Shown one piece after another: positions 46,988 to 56,900 of a stretch of DNA of 64,000 nt (position 1 is its first letter; each line of letters begins with the position of its first letter). The stretch is from Planctomycetota bacterium. Its GTDB lineage: Bacteria; Planctomycetota; GCA-002687715; DRQF01. The position numbers were made by a program, and so were the translations under genes. The DNA is taken from the NCBI GenBank assembly GCA_020639295.1, contig JACKGY010000009.1, positions 1 through 64,000 of the forward strand, read 5' to 3'. The notes beneath the pieces are model-generated. The model saw only the letters and a list, made by a program, of their open reading frames with translations. It searched no databases and was not told where the DNA came from.

Positions 46988-49837
46988 ATGTCCCGACTCA
47001 CGCTCGCCCTGCTGCTGATGCTCGCGGTCCTCACGCCGGCGCAGACCATCCAGAGCCAACGCTCCGGGCGCTGGAGCGACCCCGGCACCTGGTCACGCCT
47101 GACCGGGAACGGCGCGCTCCCCGGCCCCGGCGACGCGGTACTGATCCAACCGGGACACCGGCTCCTGCTGGACACGAACCAGGGCCTCGACGACCTCGCC
47201 CATCTCGACCTGCGCGGTCAGCTCGCGGTCGAGGATCGTCGTGACTACCGCCTCGAGGTCTCGCGCATCGACATCGGCCGCGGCGGCGCCGGTGGCGCGC
47301 GCCTCCGCGTCGGCACGCCGGCGCGGCCCTTCGGTCATCGCTTCGTCGTCGTCCTCGACGACCGGTACCTGAGCCCGAACTACGGCGATCCGCTCGAGCA
47401 CCTGAGCTTCATGGTCCACCCGGGCGCGACCCTCACCCTCCAGGGCCAGGTGAGCCGGGGCCCGGGCCTGCCGATCCGGTCCTGGCTGCGCCTCGCCGAG
47501 GGTCCGCAGCTCGAGGTCGGCGCCACCCGGATGGTCCTCGAAGAGATTCCCGGCTGGCGCCGCGGCGACGAGATCGTGATCGCGAGCACGGACTTCGACA
47601 TGACGCAGGCCGAGGTCCTGCGGATCAAGGCGGTCAACGGCCGCACCATCGACTTCAGCCCGCCGCTCCGCTGGTCCCACCACGCCGGGGTCGAGTTCGG
47701 CGTCGACGAGCGCGCCGAGGTCGGCCTGCTCCGGCGCAACATCGTGGTCCGCAGCAGCTCGCAGACCGCGCGGCGCGGCGGCCACCTGATGGCGATGCGT
47801 TCCGGCTCGACCCACGGCAATCTCCAGCTCGGCGGCGTGGAACTCCGCGGCCTCGGCTGGTACGGCGCGCTCGGGCGCTATCCGGTCCATTGGCATCTCT
47901 GCGGCACGCTGGCTGCGGACAGCAACTGGCTGCGGAACTGCTCGATCCACGACTGCTTCAACCGCGCGGTCACGATCCACCAGACCAACGGCGCCGTGGT
48001 CGAGGACTGCGTGATCCACGACACCTGGGGCCACGCGGTCTACCTCGAGGACCGGGTCGAGGTCGACAACCTGATCCGGGGCAACCTCGGACTGTTGACC
48101 CGTCGCCCGGACACCGACGGCCAGGTAGCCGCGCTCGGCGACATCTGGCCCACGACCGGGCAGCCCTTCTTCCGCAGCAGCGACCTCGAACCCTCGACCT
48201 TCTGGATCACCCGCGCGCGCAACACGATCGTCGGCAACGTCGCCGCCGGCTCGGCCGGCCATGGCATCTGGTACGACCCCGACATCGCCGCGCCGCTCCA
48301 GAGCGTGGGCACCTGGCAGGACAACGTCTGCCACTCCAACGAGATCAACGGCTTCCACCAGGAGGACGCCCGGCCCTTCGCCTACGACCCGAGCCGGCCC
48401 AACGCCCTCGACGGTCTGTTCCGGGTGAGCGGACTCCGGGCCTGGAAGAACCGGCAGGCCGGGATCTGGAACCGCTGCTACGGCCAGGCGCTCTTCGAGG
48501 ACGTCCGGCTGGCGGACAACCGGATCGGCGTCTACTTCTCCTCCGAGGGCATCCAGCACGACAGCGCCTTCGAGCTGGGCATCGGACCGGTGATCCAGCA
48601 GCTCACCTCGGCGCAGATGATGTCGGCGCAGGTGCTGCGCGACGCGGTGATCGTCGGCGAGAGCTCGAACCGGGGCAATCCCAGGACGCCGGTCGAACTC
48701 GCCTGGCCCGGCGGCCCGCGTAGCCTGCCGGTGCCTTCCGAGCCACAGTGGGAACTGAAGGGGGTCGAGATCTACGACGGCTTCATCGGGGTCGAGGACA
48801 CCGTCTTCCGCAACTTCCGCGACGCCGTGCTGCCGCAGCCCGTGACGCGCAACGGCGAGACCTTCGCGCTGCGGCCGGCCGCGGCCCTCGCCTCACGGGG
48901 CGAGCGCTCGACCCTGGTGCCGGGCATCCCCTGGGGCGTCGATCCCCGCAACATGGTCCGCGGCCTCGATCTCGACCAGAGCGTCGATCATCCGGCGCTG
49001 TTCGCGATCGCCCACGCGCCGGTCAGCGCCCTGCCCGGACAGGTCGTCAACGCGCCGCCCGGCGCCGTCGTCAACGCCGGCAACGGCCTCCACGCCACGA
49101 TGATCTACGACCTCGACGGCTCGCTCGGCGGCCTGCCGGAGACCTACTGGGTGACCGAGAACCCGCTGCTCTTGCCGCTGGGCACGCCCCCGGCCCCGCG
49201 CGTCGGCCCCCACCATCTCGAGCCCCTCCCGGTGCCCGGCCCGGCGACCTTCCACGGCGGCGAGTGCTTCGCGCAGCTCCTGATCAACATCGCCAACGAC
49301 GCCGGCACCAGCGCGATCACCTACATCCGCTTCACGGCCGAGGACCGCGCCAACGGCCAGCTCGACGTCTACGAGATCCACGGGTCGAGCGCGAGCGAGG
49401 GGCGCCGGAACTACGTCACCACCCTGCTCTGCGACGCGCCGAGCCGCAGCCAGCAACCCTTCGAGCGCTACCGTCTCGACTACCCGCCCGGACATCAGGC
49501 GCAGGACGATCCGCGCGACTTCGTGCTGAAGTTCCAGTTCGGCGAGAACGAGCGTCACGTGATGTTGTCGATCCCCTACCACGGCGGGCCGCCCAGCTCG
49601 ATCGTCTGCTATCCCGAGGTCGATCCGCAGCGCTCGCTCTACGCCTACCCGATCGGCGCGCCCGACCTGAATGCGGCCTTGCCCATCTTCGACGACGGCA
49701 TTCACGACGAGTGGGATTACTACTACGACGCCGCCAACGAGCGGCTGATCCTGAAGCCGACGCTCTATGACCCGAACCTGCCCAGCGGCCACTGGCTGCT
49801 CGACGGTCGCTCCATGATCATGGACGTGCGCGGCTGA
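46988..49837 (+). CDS. Secreted G8-domain / parallel beta-helix protein (CEMIP/TMEM2-like)
   Basis: A 949-residue exported protein. A signal peptide (LALLLMLAVLTPAQT) is followed by a G8 domain (residues about 27-140; GRWSDPGTWSRLTGNG and LPGPGDAVLIQPGHRLLLDT). Residues about 180-620 form a right-handed parallel beta-helix with the features of animal CEMIP/TMEM2 and related proteins: GRYPVHWHLCG (296-306), SIHDCFNRAVTIHQTNGAV (319-337) and DTWGHAVYLEDRVE (345-358). The C-terminal ~180 residues look like an extra beta domain. CEMIP-type proteins act on hyaluronan, so polysaccharide binding or cleavage at the surface is plausible but unproven. ATG at 46988 has AAGGAG 7 nt upstream. It stands alone in transcription. 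Confidence 0.88.
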   Translation: MSRLTLALLLMLAVLTPAQTIQSQRSGRWSDPGTWSRLTGNGALPGPGDAVLIQPGHRLLLDTNQGLDDLAHLDLRGQLAVEDRRDYRLEVSRIDIGRGGAGGARLRVGTPARPFGHRFVVVLDDRYLSPNYGDPLEHLSFMVHPGATLTLQGQVSRGPGLPIRSWLRLAEGPQLEVGATRMVLEEIPGWRRGDEIVIASTDFDMTQAEVLRIKAVNGRTIDFSPPLRWSHHAGVEFGVDERAEVGLLRRNIVVRSSSQTARRGGHLMAMRSGSTHGNLQLGGVELRGLGWYGALGRYPVHWHLCGTLAADSNWLRNCSIHDCFNRAVTIHQTNGAVVEDCVIHDTWGHAVYLEDRVEVDNLIRGNLGLLTRRPDTDGQVAALGDIWPTTGQPFFRSSDLEPSTFWITRARNTIVGNVAAGSAGHGIWYDPDIAAPLQSVGTWQDNVCHSNEINGFHQEDARPFAYDPSRPNALDGLFRVSGLRAWKNRQAGIWNRCYGQALFEDVRLADNRIGVYFSSEGIQHDSAFELGIGPVIQQLTSAQMMSAQVLRDAVIVGESSNRGNPRTPVELAWPGGPRSLPVPSEPQWELKGVEIYDGFIGVEDTVFRNFRDAVLPQPVTRNGETFALRPAAALASRGERSTLVPGIPWGVDPRNMVRGLDLDQSVDHPALFAIAHAPVSALPGQVVNAPPGAVVNAGNGLHATMIYDLDGSLGGLPETYWVTENPLLLPLGTPPAPRVGPHHLEPLPVPGPATFHGGECFAQLLINIANDAGTSAITYIRFTAEDRANGQLDVYEIHGSSASEGRRNYVTTLLCDAPSRSQQPFERYRLDYPPGHQAQDDPRDFVLKFQFGENERHVMLSIPYHGGPPSSIVCYPEVDPQRSLYAYPIGAPDLNAALPIFDDGIHDEWDYYYDAANERLILKPTLYDPNLPSGHWLLDGRSMIMDVRG

Positions 49838-49863
49838 CGAGGCCGGCGCGCGGCGGGCCGGTG

Positions 49864-50832
49864 TCAGCCGGCGGCCGCCTCCTCGACCAGGCTGGCGTGG
49901 ACGCGGTAGAGCGTGTGCCAGGGCCAGAGCGCGCGGATGTCCTCGGACATCGCCGCGCGCTTGAGGCGGAAGCGATCGTGAGCGCCGCGGAGGTTGGCGC
50001 CGCAGGCCATGCTCACGGCGCAGTCGTAGCCCGCCCGGGCCACCGCCTCCTGACAGCGCTGGTCGTTGTCGCCGTTCGGGTAGCAGAAGCTCCGCACCTC
50101 GTGGTCGAGCAGCTCCTCGAGCCGCTGGCGCGAGTCACCGATCTCGTGGCGCAGGCCGTCCTCGTCGAGGCTCGGCAGGATCGGATGGCTGATTGAGTGG
50201 CTGCCCAGCTCGAAGCCGGCGGCGAGGAGTTCGCGGGCCTGGGCCACGGTCATCATCAGGGCCCGGTTCTCGGCCGCGTGGTCGCCCACGCCGTGGTGGC
50301 GCTTCAGCTCGGCGACCAGACCCGGAACGCCCGGATGGAAGTCCTGCTTCAGCTTCCGGGTGATGGTCCAGAAGACCTCGACGCGGTCGTGACGGTTCTC
50401 GGGGATCTCGTAGGTCAGGGCCTCGTCGCCGAGCGCGAACTCGAGGCGACCGCCCTTCATCCCGTAGACGAGGCGGCCGAGTTCCTCGTACCAGGGCAGC
50501 GAGCCGCGTTCGAGCGAATCGAGGACGACGTAGCTGGTGCCGACCAGACCCTCGGCCCGCATCAAGGGCATGATCGTGCCGTGCATGTCGGCGTAGCCGT
50601 CATCGAAGATGAAGGCGAGCAGCGGTCGTTCGAGCCGCTCGTCGCTGGCCAGCCGGCGCTGGCCCTCGGCGACGGTGACGACCTCGTAGCGCTTCTTCGC
50701 CAGCCGGAGGAGCCGGCGGAAGCGTCGCGGGAAGTCGGGAGAGAGGAAGGGCTGCGAGGGAACCGGCGTGATGTTGTGAAAGCCCAGGATGGCGAGCGCC
50801 GCGCGCGGCGCCCGCCTGAAGAGCGGCGACAT
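49864..50832 (-). CDS. Polysaccharide deacetylase (CE4/NodB-type)
   Basis: A 322-residue protein with the NodB homology motifs: FIFDDGYAD is motif 1 (catalytic and metal Asp), HSISHP is motif 2 (His metal ligands) and FCYPNGDN with the later CGANLRG region fits motif 3 and onwards. AILGFHNITPVP near the N-terminus is typical of this group. It probably deacetylates a glycan at or near the envelope; no signal peptide is evident, so it may act in the cytoplasm or need another route. It follows bioY by 7 nt. Confidence 0.88.
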   Translation of the reverse strand: MSPLFRRAPRAALAILGFHNITPVPSQPFLSPDFPRRFRRLLRLAKKRYEVVTVAEGQRRLASDERLERPLLAFIFDDGYADMHGTIMPLMRAEGLVGTSYVVLDSLERGSLPWYEELGRLVYGMKGGRLEFALGDEALTYEIPENRHDRVEVFWTITRKLKQDFHPGVPGLVAELKRHHGVGDHAAENRALMMTVAQARELLAAGFELGSHSISHPILPSLDEDGLRHEIGDSRQRLEELLDHEVRSFCYPNGDNDQRCQEAVARAGYDCAVSMACGANLRGAHDRFRLKRAAMSEDIRALWPWHTLYRVHASLVEEAAAG

Positions 50833-50839
50833 CGGCGAT

Positions 50840-51400
50840 TCAGGCGCGCCGGCCGGCGATCAGTCCGAGGCCCCGGAGCATCACCACGCCGAGCCCGATC
50901 TTGACCGCCTCGACGACCATGAAGGGCGCCGCGCCGACGGCCCAGGCCCGCTCGAAGTCCAGGCCGAGACCGATCGCCAGCCAGGGCAGACCGAAGGCGA
51001 AGATGACCAGGTTGGCCGGGATCGAGGCCAGCAGGGCCTTGCCGAGGCTGCGACCGTGGCCGCGCTCGAAGAGCCAGCCGGCGAGGAAGGCGGCGGGCAC
51101 GAAGCCGAGGACGAAGCCGCCGGTCAGGGGCATCGCGCCGGCGGAGAAGCCGGGAATGGCGAGACACTGCAGGAAGTAGAGCATCGCCGCCGCGGCCCCG
51201 AGCCGCGAGCCGAGGACGAGACCGAGGGCGATCGCCATCAGCGACTGCATCGTCAGCGGCACCGGCCCGATTGGCAGGCTCATGCGCGACGAGGCGAGCA
51301 GCAGGAGGCTGCCCATGAGGACGGCGGCGGTAGCGACGAGGCGACGCTGGCCGACGTCGAAACGGTCGAGGACGGGGGCGAAGAGACTCGGCTGGTTCAT
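50840..51400 (-). CDS. bioY: Biotin transporter substrate-binding protein BioY
   Basis: A 186-residue membrane protein with about six helices. The BioY-type signature PIGPVPLTMQSLMAIALGLV and FSAGAMPLTGGFVLGFVPAA are clear. It is the S-component of an energy-coupling-factor biotin importer; no BioM or BioN gene is next to it, so it may use a shared ECF module or act alone. It lies 24 nt downstream of the CPBP protease gene. Confidence 0.92.
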   Translation of the reverse strand: MNQPSLFAPVLDRFDVGQRRLVATAAVLMGSLLLLASSRMSLPIGPVPLTMQSLMAIALGLVLGSRLGAAAAMLYFLQCLAIPGFSAGAMPLTGGFVLGFVPAAFLAGWLFERGHGRSLGKALLASIPANLVIFAFGLPWLAIGLGLDFERAWAVGAAPFMVVEAVKIGLGVVMLRGLGLIAGRRA

Positions 51401-51424
51401 CGAATTCGACTCCGCAAGGCGGCT

Positions 51425-52162
51425 TCAGTTTCGGGTCGCGAGCAGATCCATGCTCAGCGCGACGGCGTAGTGTAGCAGTATGCCCCCGTAGAAGGAACGA
51501 GTCCGGAGCGCCATGTAGCCCAGAATCAGGCCGGCGAAGATGGCGCCGAAGGCCTCCGGCATCGGCTTGTGGAGGTGGATCATCGCGTAGGGGATGGTCA
51601 TCACCATGATCGCGTTGAGTCCGAACCGTCGTTCAAGCGTGAACAGGAAGAAGCCGCGGAAGAACATCTCCAGGGCGCAGAACTGGAGGAAGTAGGCCAG
51701 CTCCCAGCGCCAGAACAGGCTCGGGTCGTTGCGCGCCAGGTGGGGAAAGGGATAGGTGGCGCGGAAGTCCGGGTTCTTCGAGGCCAGCCAGATGGCCGGC
51801 GCCATGCACAGGTAGAAGGCGACGTAGACCCAGAGGTGGCGGAGGAAGCCCCGGCCATGAAAGCCGAACTCCGAGGGCCGCATCCGCAGGACGAGGGTCG
51901 CGGTCAGGAAGGGCAGGACGCCGAAGAGGAGCATGGTGCCGGCCGCCCAGCCCATCTGGCTGTAGTACTGCCGGTACGCGCGCTGGGCCGGAACCAGGTC
52001 GGAGACCCGGTCACCCCGGGCCGCGAGTTCCCTGACCAGCTCGGTCTTCTGCCAGAAATCGACCCCGTGGAACTGGATCGTGACCAGGACGAAGGCGGCC
52101 AGGAGGAGCGCGACCACGGCCCGGAAGTCGAGCGAGCGGATGTCCTCGAGCAGTCGTCTCAT
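51425..52162 (-). CDS. CPBP (Abi/CAAX-type) intramembrane metalloprotease
   Basis: A 245-residue protein with about six hydrophobic helices. Motif 1 is present as ALEMFFRGFFLF (one Glu and the Arg; the usual second Glu is Leu), motif 2 as MIHLHKPMPEAFGAIFAG with the conserved His, and motif 3 as GILLHYAVALSMD. Members process CAAX proteins or act in bacteriocin self-immunity; in bacteria most substrates are unknown. It lies between proS and bioY with gaps of about 25 nt. Confidence 0.87.
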   Translation of the reverse strand: MRRLLEDIRSLDFRAVVALLLAAFVLVTIQFHGVDFWQKTELVRELAARGDRVSDLVPAQRAYRQYYSQMGWAAGTMLLFGVLPFLTATLVLRMRPSEFGFHGRGFLRHLWVYVAFYLCMAPAIWLASKNPDFRATYPFPHLARNDPSLFWRWELAYFLQFCALEMFFRGFFLFTLERRFGLNAIMVMTIPYAMIHLHKPMPEAFGAIFAGLILGYMALRTRSFYGGILLHYAVALSMDLLATRN

Positions 52163-52187
52163 CCCGTCCCCGATCCTCGGCGCCGGT

Positions 52188-53909
52188 TCAGCTCCGCCGC
52201 GACTCGATCCAGTCGCGCAGCTCCGCCGGCGTCACCTCGGCGGTCTCGCCGCTCCGCCGGCACTTGACCTCGACCTTGCCCTCGGCGAAGCCGCGGCCGT
52301 AGAGGACGCGGAAGGGCAGTCCCATCAGCTCGTGGTCCTTCAGCCGGGCGCCGAGGCCGAGATCGCGGTCGTCGAGGAGGACGTCCCAGCCGAGCCCCTC
52401 GAGCTCGTCGTGCAGGGCCTCCGCCGCTGCCTTCGCCGCCTCGTCCTTCTTGCCGGCCACGGTGATGGCGACGTGGAAGGGCGCGATGGACCAGGGCCAG
52501 ATGATGCCGTCGTCGTCGTTGTTCTGCTCGACCGCCGCGGCGGCGATGCGGGTGGTGCCGATGCCGTAGCAGCCCATGACGGCGACGTGCTTCTTGCCGT
52601 CCCGGCCGAGGAACTCGAGCCCCATCGCCTTCGAGTACTTGGTCCCGAGCTTGAAGATGTGACCGACCTCGATGCCACGCACCATGGTCAGGGTCTGCGC
52701 GGGATCGAGCACGCAGCCGTCGCCGACCTCGGCGAGGCGGATGTCGGCCCAGGTCGGCTCCTTGCAGTCGCGACCGATGTTGACGTCGAGCAGGTGGTAG
52801 TCGGTCTCGTTGCAGCCGCAGAGCACGTTGGTCATGCCCTTCACCGACAGATCGGCGATCACCGGCACGGCGGCGTCGAGGCCGACCGGCCCGGCGAAGC
52901 CGACCTCGGCGCCGGTGACCTTCTTCACCGTGACGTCGTCGGCGAGGCGGACCGCGAGGCAGTCGAGCACGTTGGTCAGCTTGACCTCGTTGATCTGCCG
53001 GTCACCGCGCATCAGGACGGCGACGGTCTGCTCGTGGTCGGCGTGAATCGCGGTGTAGAGCACGGTCTTGACCATCGCCGCCGCCGGCATCGAGAAGAAG
53101 GCGCAGAGCTGGTCGACGCTCTTGATGTCGGGGGTCGACTCCTTGCGCATCGGGCGCGGCGCGCCGCCGTCCGGGGCCGCGGGGATCACGCTGTCGGCCT
53201 TCTCGACGTTGGCGCCGTAGCCGGCCGCCTCGCAGAGCATCAGCGCGTCCTCGCCGGAATCGGCGGTGACCATGAACTCCTGCGAGCCGCTGCCGCCGAT
53301 CGCGCCCGAGTCGGCGTCGACCACGACGTAGCGCAGACCGAGGCGCTGGAAGATGGCGTGGTAGGCGGCCTTCATCTTCTCGTAGGAGAGATCGAGACCG
53401 TCCTGGTCCACGTCGAAGGAGTAGGCGTCCTTCATCATGAACTCGCGGCCACGCATGAGCCCGAAGCGCGGCCGGATCTCGTCGCGGAACTTCATCTGCT
53501 GCTGGTAGAGGATCACCGGCAGGTCCTTGTAGGACGAGACGCTGCGCCGCACGAGATCGGTGACCACCTCCTCGTGGGTCGGCCCGAGCGCCAGCTTGGC
53601 GCCCTTGCGATCCTCGAGGTTGAAGAGGATGTTGGCCTGCAGGTAGGTATCGAGGCGACCGCTTTCCTGCCAGAGCTCGAAGGGCTGGAGGATCGGCAGC
53701 AGGATCTCCTGCGCGCCGGCGCGGTCCATCTCCTCGCAGATGATCCGCATGATCTTCTTGACCGTCCGCCAGAGCAGCGGCGTGAAGCTGTAGATGCCGG
53801 CGCCGGTCTTCTGCAGGAAGCCGGCGCGGGCGAGCAGCTTGTGGCTCACGACCTCGGCGTCGGAGGGATACTCGTGGTAGGTCTTGAAGAACAGCTGGCT
53901 GGTACGCAC
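52188..53909 (-). CDS. proS: Prolyl-tRNA synthetase
   Basis: A 573-residue class II synthetase of the bacterial type. Motif 1 region LLARAGFLQKTGAGIYSFTP, motif 2 FRDEIRPRFGLMRGREFMMK, and motif 3 GCYGIGTTRIAAAA are present. Between motifs 2 and 3 lies the editing (YbaK-like) insertion (QLCAFFSMPAAAMVKTVLYT, VLMRGDRQINEVKL). The C-terminal anticodon-binding domain follows. It charges tRNA-Pro. The start is GTG at 53909 with AGGAG 6 nt upstream. It probably heads the proS-CPBP-bioY-deacetylase unit. Confidence 0.97.
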   Translation of the reverse strand: MRTSQLFFKTYHEYPSDAEVVSHKLLARAGFLQKTGAGIYSFTPLLWRTVKKIMRIICEEMDRAGAQEILLPILQPFELWQESGRLDTYLQANILFNLEDRKGAKLALGPTHEEVVTDLVRRSVSSYKDLPVILYQQQMKFRDEIRPRFGLMRGREFMMKDAYSFDVDQDGLDLSYEKMKAAYHAIFQRLGLRYVVVDADSGAIGGSGSQEFMVTADSGEDALMLCEAAGYGANVEKADSVIPAAPDGGAPRPMRKESTPDIKSVDQLCAFFSMPAAAMVKTVLYTAIHADHEQTVAVLMRGDRQINEVKLTNVLDCLAVRLADDVTVKKVTGAEVGFAGPVGLDAAVPVIADLSVKGMTNVLCGCNETDYHLLDVNIGRDCKEPTWADIRLAEVGDGCVLDPAQTLTMVRGIEVGHIFKLGTKYSKAMGLEFLGRDGKKHVAVMGCYGIGTTRIAAAAVEQNNDDDGIIWPWSIAPFHVAITVAGKKDEAAKAAAEALHDELEGLGWDVLLDDRDLGLGARLKDHELMGLPFRVLYGRGFAEGKVEVKCRRSGETAEVTPAELRDWIESRRS

Positions 53910-53938
53910 GGCGGACTCCTGGCTCGGGGAAGCCTCGC

Positions 53939-53967
53939 AAGGTAGGAAAGGGCGCGGGCTGGCTCAA
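53939..53967 (-). promoter_or_regulatory. Candidate promoter of proS
   Basis: TTGAGC (53967-53962) and TACCTT (53944-53939) with a 17-nt spacer lie about 30 nt before the proS GTG, in the 80-bp gap after the kinase gene. Confidence 0.45.
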
Positions 53968-53989
53968 GAATGACGCGGCCCGGGACCGC

Positions 53990-56900
53990 TCAGTCGACCA
54001 GGGTCTCGGTCCGCAGGCGCCGGTCGATCTCGCGCACGGTGGTGGACAGCCGGCCGGCCTGGAGCGCGTCGGTCGGCCCGAGCGCGGCGAGGTCGCGGAA
54101 GCCGGAGACCCAGGCCCGGACCAGCTCCTCCTCGAAGGCGAAGATCTGTCCCTGCGCCAGGTAGGCGAGCGCGGCCACGGCCCGGGAGGAGGGCGACGAG
54201 ATCGGCAGCTCGTCCAGGAGGTCGGCCGCCGCGACCGAGGCCTCGCGCCGGATGAGGACGCGACCGGCGGCCGCGGCGACCTCCGCCCGGGAGAGGCCCC
54301 GGGCCACGGCCACCAGCTCCGAGACCAGCACCTGGCCCCGGTAGGCGTCGAGGGCTTCCCAGGCGGCCCGGGCCAGGTCGACGGAGACCTCCTCGCGACC
54401 GGCGAGGTCGAGCAGGGCCTCGGCGGCCCGGCGCCGGCCATCCTCGTCGTCCCAGGCCGGGTCCAGGCCGAGGCGGCCGAGGGCCCGGCAGAGCGCCAGG
54501 GCCAGCAGCTCGCGATTGGTCTCGCGCGCGACCTGGGCCACGGCCACCGGGGCGAAGCCGAGCAGATCGATGATCGGCGCGAAGTCGCCGACCCGGCGGC
54601 CGTCGCCGAAGAACCGGCCCAGGAGATCGCGGGCGGTGTCCGGCTCCCAGGTCTCGAGAGCCGCAGTCAGTTCCCCGGCCAGCTCATGGGCCGAGAGGCT
54701 GGCGACCAGATCGACCGCCGCGGCCCGGACCTCGAGGGACGGGTCGTGCAGGAGGGTCTCCCGGGCCAGCGGCCGGAGCGTGCTGAAGCGCGGCCCCCGG
54801 CGATCGCTGCCGTCCCGACGCGCGAGACCGGCAAAGGCCGAACGGCGCCGGATGATCGACGAGGCGGTGAGCTGGGCCACCAGCCGGGCCTGGGCCGGGC
54901 CGCTGCGCAGCGCGCCCAGGGCGAAGAGCGCGAGCGCGCGGCGCTCGTCGTCGGCCTCCTCGTCGTCGGCGATGGCGAGCAGGAGGTCCTCGCCCTTCTC
55001 CGGCCGGGCCAGGAGCAGGCGCATCGCCAGGCGCCGGTCCTCGGGGTCCGGGGAGCCGAGCCGCGCCACCACCTGCTCGACGAAGGCGCCCGCCGGCAGG
55101 GCGCCGATCACCCGCAGCTGGAGTTCGGGACCGCTACCGACCAGGAGCGGCAACGCCCGCCCGGGATCGACCTCGCCACCCCGGCGCGCGATCACCTCGA
55201 AGATCGGCAGCAGGTGGTCCGGGTCCTGCACCCGCTGGGCGAGTTCGGCGAGGCGGCGATCGAGATCCGACAGGCCACGTCGGTCCAGCACGAAGAGCAG
55301 GAGCCGCAGGCCTTCGGGAGCGTGGTCGCGCCAGACCTCGAGCTGGCGGGCGAGGCGGAGGATGTCCGGGTCGTCCGCGGCGCGCAGCGCGCCCACCAGG
55401 GTGGGTTCCATGGCGACGCGGCCGGAGCGGTCGTGCACGCCGAAGAGGAATTCGGTGAGGGCCGGGTCGGGATGCCGGCTGGCCAGCTCGACCAGGCTGC
55501 GCTCCAGCGCCGGAAACCGGGTCACCAGGGCGACGAGCTGGGCGCCGAAGCCGGGCAGGGCCAGGCGATCGGCCAGGCGGATGAACTCGCGCGCGTCGCC
55601 CTCGTCGGCGACGCCGACCAGGAAGCGGTCGATCATCCGGCTGGTCTCGGTCCAGGGCAGGCGGACGAAGTTGACCGGATCGGAGAGCCGCACCAGGGCG
55701 CGACGCCGGGCCTGGACGTCGTCGCCGAAGAGATCGGCGGCGATGACCTGGAGCTCGAGATGACCCGGGCCGGTGATCTCGGCGACCGTCTCCGGCACCC
55801 CGGAGCCCGGGCCCAGGACCACGCCCCAGCGGGTGGCGCGCTCGGCCAGGCGCGCGGCCTCGCCGAACTGGAAGCGCGCCATCCGGTCGCCGATCGCCCG
55901 GTTGAAGCCGGGGGCGAGCTGAAGGCGCAGCTCCTCCAGTTCGCCCGGCCGCTCCCGGGCGAAGCTGGCGTAGACCTGGTCGAGCCGCGGATCCTCGAGG
56001 CTCGCTCCGAGTCCGAGCGCCCGCCGGCGCTCGGCGTTGACGCCGGCGCGCAGGGCCTCGAGATCGAGACCGCTGTCGGGCAGCTCGGCGGCGACCACGA
56101 GCAGCTCGTCCAGGCGCAGGAGGCCCTCCAGGCCGCCGAGGAGCCGGGTGTCGAAGTCGCGGCGGAAGGCGGCCTCCACGTCCTCGCGCAGGGTGCGCCC
56201 CCAGATCGAATCCGGGGCCAGCGAGTCGGCCTCGGCGGCGGCGCTCCAGGCGGCGCGGAAGGCGCCGCGGGCGAGCTGCGCCCGGCCGTCGACGAAGGCG
56301 GCCCGGGCCTCCCCGGCGCGCCGGTCCTTCTCGGCGCGGTCCCGCCAGACCAGGACGCCGGCGACCACGACCGCGGCGACGATCAGTGTCGCGGTCACCA
56401 GCACCACCTCGGGCCGTCGGCGCAGGACGTTGCGGGCCCGCTCCAGGGCGTCGGGCGGGCGGGCGACGATGGAGCGGCCGGCGACGAAGCGTTCCAGATC
56501 GTCGGCGAAATGCGCGGCGCCGGCGTAACGATCCTCCGGGCGCTTCGCCATCGCCCGCTTGGCGATGGTGACCAGCATGCGCGGCAGGCTGGGATTGAGC
56601 CGGGCCAGGTCGCGCGGTTCGCCGGTCTCGATCTGGCGGGCGAGCCGGGTCAGATCCTGGGCGTCGTAGGGGGCCAGGAGGCCGAGGCACTCGTGCAGGG
56701 TGGCGCCGAGGGCGTAGACGTCGCTGCGCGGCCCGACCAGCTCGCGCCGCCCCATGATCTGCTCGGGACTCATGTAGAGCGGCGTGCCGAGCAGGTCGCC
56801 GGTCAGGGTCCGGGTCTCGGCGTCCAGTTCCCGCACCAGGCCGAAGTCGGTGAGCAGGAGGCGCTGGGGCCCGGCGATCAGGATGTTGCCCGGCTTGATG

